Below, in pieces: positions 17,381 to 25,883 of a DNA stretch of 64,000 bases. The position numbers were made by a program, and so were the translations under genes. The DNA is taken from NCBI RefSeq assembly GCF_002149015.1, contig NZ_NGFO01000003.1, positions 52,779 through 116,778 on the forward strand, read 5' to 3'. Source of the stretch: Gordonia lacunae (GTDB lineage Bacteria > Actinomycetota > Actinomycetes > Mycobacteriales > Mycobacteriaceae). Each line of letters starts with the position of its first letter. Within the stretch, counting starts at the first letter, position 1. The notes under the pieces were generated by a model, which did not search any database, was not told where the DNA came from, and worked only from the letters and a program-made list of their open reading frames with translations.

Positions 17381-19339
17381 TCAGTTCACCGACGTGCCGT
17401 GCACGACGTCTCGAATCGCGTCCACCGCGTCGGGGTTCTCGGCGCTCGACAGATCGCCGGGGTCGGTGTCCGTGGCAGCCGCTCGGATCGCCCGGCGGAG
17501 GATCTTCGCCGACCGTGTCTTCGGCAGCGCGTCGACGATCCAGACCTGCGATGGCGCAAAGGGTTTGCCCAGGCCGTCGGCGACCAGTCGACGGAGCTCG
17601 TCGGACACGCTGTCGGTGTCGGCGCCGGCGCGGGGAACCCAGAAGGCCCACACCGTCTCACCCTTCTGCGGGTCCGGAATCCCCACCGCGGCCGCCTCGG
17701 CCACCGCCGGATGTGTGGTGAGCACCGACTCGACCTCCGCGGGTGCGAGTCGTTTGCCCGCCACGTTCATCACGTCGTCGGAACGACCGAGGATGTACCA
17801 CCGGCCGTCGTCGTCCACCAGGGCGAAGTCCCCGTGGCACCACATGCCCTCGAAGGTCGACCAGTAGGACTCCAGGTACCGTTCACGATCACGCCAGACC
17901 CCACGGGTCATCGCCGGCCACGGCTGACGACACACGAGTTCGCCGATCGCGCCACGCAGCGGCGTCCCGTCGTCGCTCACGACGTCGACGTCCATGCCGA
18001 GTGACGGGCCGCCCAGCGAGCAGCTCGGGATCGGTTCCACGGGATAAGGCGCCAGGAACGAGCCGCCCACCTCGGTACCGCCGGAGAAGTTGATGACGGG
18101 GACCCGCCCGCCGAAGACCTCGGCCGCCAGCCAGTCGTAGGAGTCGGGGTCCCAGGGCTCGCCGGTCGAGCCCAGCACCCGGACCGAACTCAGGTCGTGC
18201 CGGCCGATCTCGTCCAGCGGCGTCGACTTCAGCGCCCGGATCAGGGTCGGCGAGACGCCGAGCATGGTCACCCGGTGGCGTGCCACGAGATCCCACAGCC
18301 GGGCCGTGTCGGGCACATCCGGCGAGCCCTCGTACAACACCAGGGTGGCGCCGTTGGCGTGCGTGCCGAAAGCCGCGAGCGGGCCCATCACCCACCCCAT
18401 GTCGGTGATCCAGCAGAACGAATCACCTTCGGAGATGTCGAACGAGTACGCCACCTCGGTCGCCACCTTGATGGTGAAACCCGCGTGGGTGTGAACCGCA
18501 CCCTTCGGTTTGCCAGTGGTACCCGAGGTGTATCCGAGCATCATGGTCTGCATGGCCGGGAACGGCCGGAATTCGTGGCCCGGCTTGCCGTCGGCGACCA
18601 GCGACGTCCACTCGGTGACGGTGATGTCTCGACCGTCGATGCCGAGATCTACTGCGGCGCCGATGTTGTCCACGGTGATCACCGATCGGACCGACGGGGT
18701 CTGCGCGAGCGCCTTGCCCAACTCACCGGACATCCCGACCGTCCGACCTCGCCGGACCGTGCCGTCGGCCACGACCACCGCGGCGACCTCGGCGTCGTTC
18801 AACCGGGACGCGATCGCCGGGGCGGCGAAGCCGGAGAACAGCGGCACGATGATCGCGCCGATCCCGACCGCCGCGTAGCAGGCGACGACTGCCTCGGGCA
18901 CCATCGGCATGTAGATCGCGACCGCGTCGCCCTCGCCGACACCCAACTCGATGAGACCGGCTGCGACACGTCCCACCTGTTCGGCCAGCTCGGCGTAGGT
19001 CAGGGTGGTGACCGCACCGTCCTCACGCTCGTGCACGATGGCCGGGCGCTGCGCGCTCTCGGCCAGCCATCGATCGATACAGGCGTGCACCGCGTTGAAG
19101 GTGCCGCCGACGAACCATTCGGGGAACTGGATGCCCTGGGAGGTGTCGAGCACGGCCTCGTAAGGCGTTGCGAAGGGGATGCCGAGATCCCTCACCGCCG
19201 CGTCCCAGTACCAGGACACGTCCTTCGTCGATCGCCGGCGCAACTCGTCGATCGAGTCGATGCCGTGCTGTCGGGCCAACCGCAGGACGTTCGCGCGCTC
19301 GAGATGCTCGGCGGTGGGATTCCAGACGTAGGAACTCAT
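17381..19339 (-). CDS. AMP-forming acyl-CoA synthetase
   Basis: 652 residues from the ATG at 19339 (GAGAGG site); a longer open frame upstream runs through the next gene and is not used. The P-loop YTSGTTGKPKGAVHTH, the GRSDDVMNVAGKRLAP hinge and the C-terminal catalytic Lys in KTRSAKILRR are present. The N-terminal extension and the FPEWFVGGTFNAVHACIDR segment place it in the acetyl-/propionyl-/acetoacetyl-CoA synthetase-like branch of about 650 residues. It lies between the two halves of the predicted heteromeric dehydrogenase and probably activates their substrate acid. Confidence 0.85.
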   Translation of the reverse strand: MSSYVWNPTAEHLERANVLRLARQHGIDSIDELRRRSTKDVSWYWDAAVRDLGIPFATPYEAVLDTSQGIQFPEWFVGGTFNAVHACIDRWLAESAQRPAIVHEREDGAVTTLTYAELAEQVGRVAAGLIELGVGEGDAVAIYMPMVPEAVVACYAAVGIGAIIVPLFSGFAAPAIASRLNDAEVAAVVVADGTVRRGRTVGMSGELGKALAQTPSVRSVITVDNIGAAVDLGIDGRDITVTEWTSLVADGKPGHEFRPFPAMQTMMLGYTSGTTGKPKGAVHTHAGFTIKVATEVAYSFDISEGDSFCWITDMGWVMGPLAAFGTHANGATLVLYEGSPDVPDTARLWDLVARHRVTMLGVSPTLIRALKSTPLDEIGRHDLSSVRVLGSTGEPWDPDSYDWLAAEVFGGRVPVINFSGGTEVGGSFLAPYPVEPIPSCSLGGPSLGMDVDVVSDDGTPLRGAIGELVCRQPWPAMTRGVWRDRERYLESYWSTFEGMWCHGDFALVDDDGRWYILGRSDDVMNVAGKRLAPAEVESVLTTHPAVAEAAAVGIPDPQKGETVWAFWVPRAGADTDSVSDELRRLVADGLGKPFAPSQVWIVDALPKTRSAKILRRAIRAAATDTDPGDLSSAENPDAVDAIRDVVHGTSVN

Positions 19340-19352
19340 GTCGCGACCTCTC

Positions 19353-20534
19353 TCAGCTGCGGGGCATCCCGAGCACACGCTCGGACGCGATGTTGCGTTG
19401 GATGTATGTCGAGCCGCCGGCGATAGCGGTACCGCGCGCTTGGTACGCGAGACGAAGCCACCGTTGCTGGACCGGATCAGCGGAACTGTCGGAGAGTCCG
19501 AACTGACCACCCATCTCACCCAGCGACAGTCCGAAATCGGCGATGTCCTCCACCAGGGGACAGAAGTAGAGCTTCCCGATCGATGCGACGGGGCCGGGCG
19601 GTTCGCCCGACGCCGCACCGGTGATGACCCGCTGGCCGATCAGGTAGTGGGTGAGCGCACGACCGTACAGATCGGCAATCGTCTGCCGGACAGTGGGATC
19701 CGACGAGAGCGGCGCACCGTTCTCGTCGGACGTCGAGGAGACCTGCGCCACGAGGTCCTTGACCGCTCGAGTCGTGTTCACCCGGCCGGTGGCGATCCCG
19801 ACGCGCTCGAAGGCGAGCGTGCCCATCGCCACCTTCCAGCCACCGTCGACCTCGCCGACGACGGCCGAGTCGGGGACGAAGACGTCATCGAGGAACACCT
19901 CGTTGAACTCCGCCTCACCGAGCATGTGCTCGAGCGGACGCACCGTCACACCCGCGGAGTCCATGCGCAGCAGGAAGTAGGTGATGCCCTTGTGCCGATC
20001 GCCACCACCGGTGCGTGCCAGCAGGATCGCGTTGTCCGCGATCTGCGCGCGCGACGTCCAGATCTTCTGGCCCTGGATGCTCCAGCCGCCGTCGACCTTC
20101 GTGGCCTTCGTCCGCAGCGACGCGAGATCCGAACCGGACTCGGGCTCGGAGAAGAGCTGGCACCAGATCTCCTCGCCCTTCAGGATGGGCCCGAGGTAAC
20201 GCTGCTTCTGCTCGCCGTTCCCGAAGGCGACGATGGTCGGACCGGCGAAATCCTCGCCGATGATGTTGAGCCGCTCCGGCGCACCCGCGCGGTCCATCTC
20301 CTCGTTGAAGATGGCCTTGATCTTGGCGTCGGCTCCGGCGCCACCGAACTCCTCGGGCCAGGACAGGCCTGCGAAGCCCGCGTCGTAGAGCTGTCGTTGC
20401 CACACGGACCAGAACTCGCGCTTGTCCTCGAGCCGGGAGGGCTCCGGCCACGGCAGGCTGGGCAGCACCTCGGTCAGCCAGTCGCGGACGCGGGTCCGGA
20501 AGCGGGCTTCGTCGGGCGAATCGCTCAGATCCAT
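19353..20534 (-). CDS. Acyl-CoA dehydrogenase, probable catalytic alpha subunit
   Basis: About 393 residues from the ATG at 20534, which follows GGAGG by six bases. FSEPESGSDLASL (near residue 130), TLAFERVGIATGR with a helix-G Glu in the catalytic position, and the ending AIAGGSTYIQRNIASERVLGMPRS are of the FadE26/FadE28-like type that pairs with a smaller subunit. It heads the run 20534-16309 and is divergent from the MaoC pair that would act next. The operator at 20571 lies between them. Confidence 0.8.
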   Translation of the reverse strand: MDLSDSPDEARFRTRVRDWLTEVLPSLPWPEPSRLEDKREFWSVWQRQLYDAGFAGLSWPEEFGGAGADAKIKAIFNEEMDRAGAPERLNIIGEDFAGPTIVAFGNGEQKQRYLGPILKGEEIWCQLFSEPESGSDLASLRTKATKVDGGWSIQGQKIWTSRAQIADNAILLARTGGGDRHKGITYFLLRMDSAGVTVRPLEHMLGEAEFNEVFLDDVFVPDSAVVGEVDGGWKVAMGTLAFERVGIATGRVNTTRAVKDLVAQVSSTSDENGAPLSSDPTVRQTIADLYGRALTHYLIGQRVITGAASGEPPGPVASIGKLYFCPLVEDIADFGLSLGEMGGQFGLSDSSADPVQQRWLRLAYQARGTAIAGGSTYIQRNIASERVLGMPRS

Positions 20535-20570
20535 TCGAACCTCCACATCGTTACGGACCAACGCTACAAT

Positions 20571-20581
20571 AGGTCAGACCA
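20571..20581. promoter_or_regulatory. FadR-type operator (AGGT-CAG-ACCA) after a TACAAT box
   Basis: The site follows directly after TACAAT (20565-20570), a good -10 hexamer for the MaoC pair, and lies 22 bp before its ATG. It also sits 37 bp upstream of the divergent acyl-CoA dehydrogenase gene. Confidence 0.6.
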
Positions 20582-20602
20582 AAAAACCAAGGGAGGAACC
20601 CG

Positions 20603-21052
20603 ATGGGACTCGCGGTGCCGGAACACGACGTCCTCGACGTCGTCTCGTTCGACGTCGAGACGGGCAAGATCAGGGAGTTCGCTCGCGCGACCCATGCCGA
20701 GGACGCGGTGCACGTCGACCCCGCGGCCGCCGCGGCAGCCGGGTTCGAGCACATTCCGGCGACCCCGACTCATGTGGTCGTCGCCGGCCACCATCGCAAC
20801 CAGACCGAGTTCGTGGCCGCACTCGGACTGGCCATCGACCGAGTGGTCGTCGGATCGGTCGAGTGGGAGTTCCGGCGACCGCTGCTCGCCGGGGATCACC
20901 TCACGGGCGCCCGGCGGATCGTCGACGACACGACCCGGGAAGGCAAGCGGGGCGGGACGATGCGCCTTGTCACCCTGGAGACCACATGGGTGGACGCATC
21001 AGGCGAACCCGCGGTCGTACAACGTGAGGTCCTAATCGAGAGAGGCGCCTGA
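20603..21052 (+). CDS. MaoC-like N-terminal dehydratase subunit
   Basis: A 149-residue single hotdog-fold protein of the FAS1/MaoC_dehydrat_N type. It contains the ATPTHVVV segment and lacks the hydratase D-x4-H motif. Such subunits pair with a catalytic hotdog partner, as ChsH1 with ChsH2 or HadA with HadB. The partner follows three bases downstream. The start has GGGAGGAACC in front. It would bind the enoyl-CoA substrate of the heteromeric hydratase. Confidence 0.75.
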   Translation: MGLAVPEHDVLDVVSFDVETGKIREFARATHAEDAVHVDPAAAAAAGFEHIPATPTHVVVAGHHRNQTEFVAALGLAIDRVVVGSVEWEFRRPLLAGDHLTGARRIVDDTTREGKRGGTMRLVTLETTWVDASGEPAVVQREVLIERGA

Positions 21053-21055
21053 GCG

Positions 21056-21472
21056 ATGCGCGAACCCGTCCTACTCGCCTCCGGCCAGGACCTCGAACCC
21101 CGGTCGATCGGCCCGGTGACCCAGACCGACATCGTCAAATTCGCCGGCGCCGGTGGGGATTTCAATCCGCTGCACCATGATCCGGGGTACGCCGTGCGCG
21201 CGGGACTGCCCGGAGTCATCTCGATGGGTCAGATGCAGGCGGGGATGCTCGCCGCGTGGGTGGCCGATCTGGTGCACGTCGAACACCTGCTCGGCTTCTC
21301 CGTTCGCTTCGTCTCGCCGCTGCAGATCGGCGAGACGCTCACTCTCACCGGCGAGGTCGACAACGTCCGGGATACCGGGGAGTCCTCGGTCGCCGAACTC
21401 TCCCTGTCCGCCACCGCAGGCGACCGGGTTGTCGTGTCCGGACGCGCACGCGTCCGGGTGTCCTCGAGCTGA
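21056..21472 (+). CDS. MaoC-family enoyl-CoA hydratase, catalytic subunit
   Basis: A 138-residue hotdog protein with the (R)-hydratase motif GAGGDFNPLHHD near residue 33, carrying the Asp and His dyad. It follows the N-terminal-type subunit after three bases. Together with the divergent acyl-CoA dehydrogenase pair and ligase it makes a beta-oxidation unit of the kind used for bulky ring-bearing side chains. The gene ends 38 bp before a strong hairpin. Confidence 0.8.
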   Translation: MREPVLLASGQDLEPRSIGPVTQTDIVKFAGAGGDFNPLHHDPGYAVRAGLPGVISMGQMQAGMLAAWVADLVHVEHLLGFSVRFVSPLQIGETLTLTGEVDNVRDTGESSVAELSLSATAGDRVVVSGRARVRVSSS

Positions 21473-21510
21473 TCAGGCACGACGACGCAGCTCGCATCAC
21501 GAATCCGAAT

Positions 21511-21547
21511 GACGCTGTGCCCACGACGATGTCGTGGGCACAGCGTC
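21511..21547. terminator. Perfect 17-bp hairpin between convergent genes
   Basis: The arms 21511-21527 and 21531-21547 are perfect reverse complements with a 3-nt loop (GAT). It separates the MaoC pair from the minus-strand thioesterase. Confidence 0.8.
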
Positions 21548-21570
21548 GTCGGGCCGGATCGCCGGTCTGG

Positions 21571-22365
21571 TCAGGACCCCTGCTGCAGAGTCACGGTCGC
21601 GATGGCACAGGGCTTACCGACCGCGGTGGAGACGAGCACTCGAACCACTGCGGTCGATCTCCCCCGGTGCACGACGTCGGCCGCGAAGGCCGTGGCGTCG
21701 AGAGCCGACACGGGTCGAAGATAGTTGATGTCCACGCTGGTGGTCCGCCAGTCACCGCGAGCATCGATAGCTGACATCGCAGCGAATTCTGCTCCGCAGA
21801 GCAGGATTCCACCGTGCACGTTGTTCATCCCGTTGGCCGCGAGCGAGACGGGTGGCATGGCCACGAGACCAGGCGCTGATTCGACGACTCCGAGCGCTTC
21901 GCGGAGGGACACCGATTCGGGCGGACAGGCGGGCCGGTGCACTCGACTCGTCGGGCGGGTGGCCACCGAGACCAGGTGCGACCGCTGTACGACGATCGCG
22001 ATCCGCGCGCCATCCGCGTCGAACACGTCTCCCCTGGTGGTACCACCGCGACCATCTCTGTCGATGAGATCGCCGGTGATCGTCATGGGCCGCCCCTGCG
22101 ACGGCGGGTCGCGCAGGAAGTCGACACGAATCCCCAGGCTCACCGGCCAGCGACCCTCCGGGGCCCCGGCGGCGACGACGTAACCGGTCACGTCGTCGAG
22201 CGGAACCGCCAGAGCACTCCGCAGGGTGCCGGCGCGCTCGTCGGACAGCCGCGGGCCGGTGTCCATCCACAGCGACGCGCGTTCCGCCGACAGGAACTCG
22301 GCCCGCACGCCGAGGAGGATCTCAGGACCGCTGACGACGAAGTCGCCGGTGCTGATCCGGTCCAC
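21571..22365 (-). CDS. PaaI-type acyl-CoA thioesterase, tandem hotdog
   Basis: A 264-residue protein with two hotdog halves. The second half has the PaaI-like signature NGMNNVHGGILLCGAEF near residue 178, with Asn, His-Gly-Gly and an acidic residue at the catalytic positions; the first half is degenerate. It would hydrolyse acyl-CoA and could release CoA from dead-end intermediates. The GTG start lies two bases after the stop of the upstream ligase, so the two are co-transcribed. Confidence 0.7.
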   Translation of the reverse strand: MDRISTGDFVVSGPEILLGVRAEFLSAERASLWMDTGPRLSDERAGTLRSALAVPLDDVTGYVVAAGAPEGRWPVSLGIRVDFLRDPPSQGRPMTITGDLIDRDGRGGTTRGDVFDADGARIAIVVQRSHLVSVATRPTSRVHRPACPPESVSLREALGVVESAPGLVAMPPVSLAANGMNNVHGGILLCGAEFAAMSAIDARGDWRTTSVDINYLRPVSALDATAFAADVVHRGRSTAVVRVLVSTAVGKPCAIATVTLQQGS

Positions 22366-22367
22366 GC

Positions 22368-24062
22368 TCAGAGTGCACCCGCGGCGGACGGCTGATCCAG
22401 CTCCTTCGCAATCCGCTTGCGCAGGACATGCTTCTGGATCTTTCCTGTTGCGGTCATCGGCAATTCGTCGATCGCGATGACCCGCTCCGGGGTCTTCTGG
22501 ATCGCCACGCCACGACTGGTGAGGTATTCGCGGAGCTCCTCGACGGCCGGCGCGGCGTGTCCGGGCTTCGCGACGACGTAGCAGCAGACCTTCTCACCCA
22601 ACTTCTCGTCGGGCATCCCGACCACGGCCAGTGCCGACAGATCCGGGTGGTCGGCAAGTTTGTCCTCGACCTCGCGAACACTGATGTTCATGCCGCCTCG
22701 GATCACGATGTCCTTGGTCCTTCCGGTCACCCGGACGTATCCGTCGTCGGTCATCACGCCGACGTCGCCGGACCGCGAAAACCCCTCGGGCGTGAACAGG
22801 CCCGCGGTGTCCTCAGGTCTGTTGACGTACTCGATCATGTGCGAGGGTCCGCGATAGGCGATATCGCCTTCGCTACCGCGCGGGACCTCGTAGCCGTCCT
22901 CGCCGACGACCCTGACCTCGGCACCCGGAAGAGCCGCACCATCCGACGTGACCGCGCGCAGCGGATCATCCTCGATCGTGCACGTGGTGGTCGACAGATT
23001 CTCGCTACGCCCATACAGGGAGAGAATGCTGGCGCCCGGAAGTTTGGCCTTCGCGTTTTCCACCACGGACGATGGGATGGGCGAACCGGCGCAGGTCCAC
23101 ACCCGCAAGGACGAGAGGTCCGCTTCGGGATGTTCGTCGGAGGCAGCCATCAGCGTCTGCAGAAACGTCGTGGCCGTGACCGCGGCGGTGCAGCCGAACT
23201 TCTCGATCTCCGCAAGGCCTTGAACAGGGTTCCACTCCGCCATGACGTGGGTGGACGCGCCGGCGAGGAGGGGGATGAGCACACTGGTCACCAGTCCGGT
23301 GGTGTGCGTGATGGGCGACGGCCCGAACTGCACGTCGGACTCGGTGTGCCCGAACGCCACGGTCAGCGCACGCGCCCCGGAGGCGTAGGTGTTGAACGTG
23401 TGCAGGCACCCCTTCGGACGCGACGTCGTCCCCGAGGTGTAGACGATGACGAACGGATCATCCGGATGCACGCGGACATCGAGCGCATCGTCGATGCTCC
23501 CAGCGGGAACGTCTTGGACGACCAGATCCTCGAGCACGTGGACATCGCGATCGGCGAGCGCTTCGTGGACACCTGCGGGCGCGCGCACCGCCACGATGGA
23601 GGTCAGGGAGTCCGAGTTTCGACGGATCTCGTCGAACATGGTCACGTAGTCGAATCCCTTGAATTCGACCGGCGCAATGGCCATCGTCACCGATGCATCC
23701 GAGATGACGTGTGAGACCTCGTCTTTGCGATAGATGGGCATGATCGGAACCATGACCGCCCCGAGCCGGGACAACGCGGCGGCGACCACCACGAACGCAG
23801 CCCAGTTCGGCAACTGGACGGCGACCCGGTCGCCGGATTCGAGCCCCTGGCGGCGAAGTCCGAGAGCGAGTCGTTGCGAACTGTCGTACAGGTCTGCGTA
23901 CGTCAGCGCGTGGACCCCGTCGGTGACGAACACCTTGTCGGGCTTGGCCTCCGCACGGGATCTGAGCAACTCCGTGAAGTTCTCATCGGTCCACTGACCA
24001 CTCGCGTAGAAGTGCTCGACCTGCTCCGCGGTATATCGGCCGAGGTCGTGTTCGCTCGTCAT
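22368..24062 (-). CDS. AMP-forming ligase, cyclohexanecarboxylate-CoA ligase-like
   Basis: 564 residues from the ATG at 24062 with GGAGGA in front. The P-loop YTSGTTSRPKGCLHTF (near residue 205), SLYGRSENLSTTTCT, GRTKDIVIRGGMNISVREVE and the catalytic Lys in TATGKIQKH are intact. The overall N-terminal layout (HFYASGQW, LTYADLYDSSQRLALGL) is like ligases annotated as AliA or medium-chain acyl-CoA ligases. Given the BadH- and BadI-like genes nearby, activation of an alicyclic carboxylic acid is likely but not proven. Paired with the thioesterase at 21571. Confidence 0.75.
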   Translation of the reverse strand: MTSEHDLGRYTAEQVEHFYASGQWTDENFTELLRSRAEAKPDKVFVTDGVHALTYADLYDSSQRLALGLRRQGLESGDRVAVQLPNWAAFVVVAAALSRLGAVMVPIMPIYRKDEVSHVISDASVTMAIAPVEFKGFDYVTMFDEIRRNSDSLTSIVAVRAPAGVHEALADRDVHVLEDLVVQDVPAGSIDDALDVRVHPDDPFVIVYTSGTTSRPKGCLHTFNTYASGARALTVAFGHTESDVQFGPSPITHTTGLVTSVLIPLLAGASTHVMAEWNPVQGLAEIEKFGCTAAVTATTFLQTLMAASDEHPEADLSSLRVWTCAGSPIPSSVVENAKAKLPGASILSLYGRSENLSTTTCTIEDDPLRAVTSDGAALPGAEVRVVGEDGYEVPRGSEGDIAYRGPSHMIEYVNRPEDTAGLFTPEGFSRSGDVGVMTDDGYVRVTGRTKDIVIRGGMNISVREVEDKLADHPDLSALAVVGMPDEKLGEKVCCYVVAKPGHAAPAVEELREYLTSRGVAIQKTPERVIAIDELPMTATGKIQKHVLRKRIAKELDQPSAAGAL

Positions 24063-24109
24063 GACGCCATCCTCCGTTGGTCCATCGCGCAATCACCCAA
24101 AGGCTAGAA

Positions 24110-24120
24110 TGGTTGGACCA
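24110..24120. promoter_or_regulatory. FadR-type operator (TGGT-TGG-ACCA)
   Basis: A perfect core palindrome that starts on the last base of a -10-like TAGAAT (24105-24110). It lies 48 bp upstream of the ligase gene, in the divergent region shared with the aldehyde dehydrogenase. Confidence 0.65.
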
Positions 24121-24189
24121 AACACGCAAGCCTCTCTGTCGGGAATGAAAGCGGAAACGGGAACCGCCGATCCCGAACTCCGCCGAAGA

Positions 24190-24205
24190 TCACCCGAACG
24201 GGGTA
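24190..24205. promoter_or_regulatory. NarL-type 7-2-7 inverted repeat
   Basis: TCACCCG-AA-CGGGGTA, one mismatch per arm from the form TACCCCN-N2-NGGGGTA. It lies between the two FadR-type operators in the divergent region 24063-24353. Sites of this layout are bound by LuxR/NarL-type helix-turn-helix proteins. Confidence 0.5.
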
Positions 24206-24230
24206 GGCGCAGACCCCGGCGAGGGATCTT

Positions 24231-24245
24231 TTTGGTCGTACCAAA
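24231..24245. promoter_or_regulatory. FadR-type operator, perfect (TTTGGT-CGT-ACCAAA)
   Basis: A perfect 15-bp copy, 108 bp upstream of the aldehyde dehydrogenase ATG. With the site at 24110 it brackets the NarL-type repeat, so repression and activation probably compete in this region. Confidence 0.7.
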
Positions 24246-24353
24246 GAAACCATTGCCTTGCCTGGGTGCTTCGACGAAGCTATGGTGACGCCGTTCACAC
24301 CGACAGCACGTCGTCATGGCAGCAAGCCGTCATGGAACTGACCTAGGAGCGAG

Positions 24354-25808
24354 ATGACCACGATCGACTACCGCGAGTTCTACATCGACGGAGGCTGGCA
24401 GACTCCAGTCGGGTCTGACGTCATCGATGTGCACTCGCCCACCACCGAGAGTTCGATCGGCAGCGTGCCCTCGGCGTCCACCGCCGACATCGACCGGGCG
24501 GTGGCGGCCGCCCGCTCGGCCTTCGACGCCCCCGACGGCTGGGCGACGCTGCATCCGAGACAACGCGCAGAGATCCTCGAACGGTTTGCCACCGAACTCG
24601 AGGCGCGGGCCGCCGAGACCTCCCGTCGGGTCACGATCCAGAACGGCATGCCGATCTGGCTCGCCGAACAGTTCGAAGGCGGCTTCCCGGCCGTGCTACT
24701 CCGCTACTTCAGTCAGATGATGGTCGAGTCCCCCGAGGTCGACGAACGTCCGGGCATGCTCGGCGGAACCGCACGGGTGACCCGGCAACCGATCGGCGTG
24801 GTGGCCGCGATCGTCCCGTGGAACGTCCCCCAGGCCATCACCTTCTTGAAGCTTGCGCCCGCGCTGGCGGCGGGATGCACTGTCGTACTGAAGCCTGCGG
24901 AAGAGACGGTCCTGGACGCCTTTCTGATGGCCGAGGCCGCGGTCGCCGCCGGTCTGCCATCCGGCGTTCTCAACGTCATTCCCGGTGGACGCGAAATCGG
25001 CGCCTATCTCGTCGGACACCCCGACGTCGACAAGGTCTCGTTCACCGGATCGACCGCCGCGGGTCGCTCGATCGCCGAGACCTGCGGTCGGTTGTTGCGC
25101 CCGGTCACCCTGGAGCTGGGCGGCAAATCAGCGGCCATCCTCCTCGACGACGTGGACCTCGATGCATCGATGGAGTCTCTGTTCGGTGCAACATTTTTGA
25201 ACAACGGCCAGATCTGCTGGCTCAACACGCGTGTACTCGCGCCGAGATCGAGGTACGGCGAGGTGGTCGATGCGTTGACCGGGCTTGCGGAGTCCCTCAA
25301 GGTCGGCGATCCGCTCGACCCGGAGACGAAGGTCGGGCCCCTCGTCTCGGCGCGCCAGCGGGAGCGGGTCGAGGGCTACATCGCCAAGGGCAAGAGCGAG
25401 GGAGCACGTCTGACCACCGGCGGCGGACGCCCGACCGGACTCGACAGCGGCTACTTCGTCCAGCCGACGGTGTTCGCCGATCTCGACAACACCGCGACCA
25501 TCGCGCGTGAAGAGATCTTCGGCCCGGTCCTGAGCGTGATCCCCTTCGGCGACGAGGCCGAGGCGCTCGCCATTGCGAACGACAGCGAGTACGGGCTCGG
25601 CGGGTCGGTGTGGTCATCGGACCTCGAACGAGCCGCCGCAGTCGCCGGCCGGGTCAAGTCCGGCACCGTCGGCGTGAACCATTACTCGAACGACCCGGTC
25701 GCGCCCTTCGGCGGCATCAAGAACAGCGGCATGGGACGCGAGCTGGGACCGGAGGGGCTGCACGCCTTCCAGCATCTGCACACCGTCTACCTCCCCCCGG
25801 CCGGCTGA
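24354..25808 (+). CDS. NAD(P)-dependent aldehyde dehydrogenase
   Basis: A 484-residue ALDH with Glu254 (TLELGGKS), catalytic Cys288 (NNGQICWLN), the PWN-type IVPWNVPQ segment and EEIFGPVLSVI. It oxidises an aldehyde to the acid. It stands at the border between the P450 unit and the CoA-ligase unit, so it probably makes the acid that the ligase at 22368 activates. The ATG follows AGGAGCG. A hairpin lies just downstream. Confidence 0.9.
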   Translation: MTTIDYREFYIDGGWQTPVGSDVIDVHSPTTESSIGSVPSASTADIDRAVAAARSAFDAPDGWATLHPRQRAEILERFATELEARAAETSRRVTIQNGMPIWLAEQFEGGFPAVLLRYFSQMMVESPEVDERPGMLGGTARVTRQPIGVVAAIVPWNVPQAITFLKLAPALAAGCTVVLKPAEETVLDAFLMAEAAVAAGLPSGVLNVIPGGREIGAYLVGHPDVDKVSFTGSTAAGRSIAETCGRLLRPVTLELGGKSAAILLDDVDLDASMESLFGATFLNNGQICWLNTRVLAPRSRYGEVVDALTGLAESLKVGDPLDPETKVGPLVSARQRERVEGYIAKGKSEGARLTTGGGRPTGLDSGYFVQPTVFADLDNTATIAREEIFGPVLSVIPFGDEAEALAIANDSEYGLGGSVWSSDLERAAAVAGRVKSGTVGVNHYSNDPVAPFGGIKNSGMGRELGPEGLHAFQHLHTVYLPPAG

Positions 25809-25818
25809 CCACGGCGTC

Positions 25819-25853
25819 GACGCAGAGCACCCTGGTAAGGTGTGCTCTGCGTC
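25819..25853. terminator. Hairpin after the aldehyde dehydrogenase gene
   Basis: The arms GACGCAGAGCAC (25819-25830) and GTGCTCTGCGTC (25842-25853) are perfect, with an 11-nt loop. It begins 11 bases after the stop. A GTG in the right arm could extend the next gene, but this location makes that start unlikely. Confidence 0.7.
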
Positions 25854-25883
25854 ACAAGCCGAACCATCCCGAAAGACCTCATC

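Noticed and set aside
19340..19618. A longer start for the acyl-CoA synthetase at 17381
   Set aside because: The extra residues lie inside the acyl-CoA dehydrogenase gene upstream and show no domain; the ATG at 19339 has a good ribosome-binding site.
16309..21472. A cholesterol-degradation locus under KstR control
   Set aside because: The dehydrogenase and hydratase pairs resemble the steroid set, but no KstR-type operator, no steroid ring-degradation gene and no lipid-transfer protein were found.
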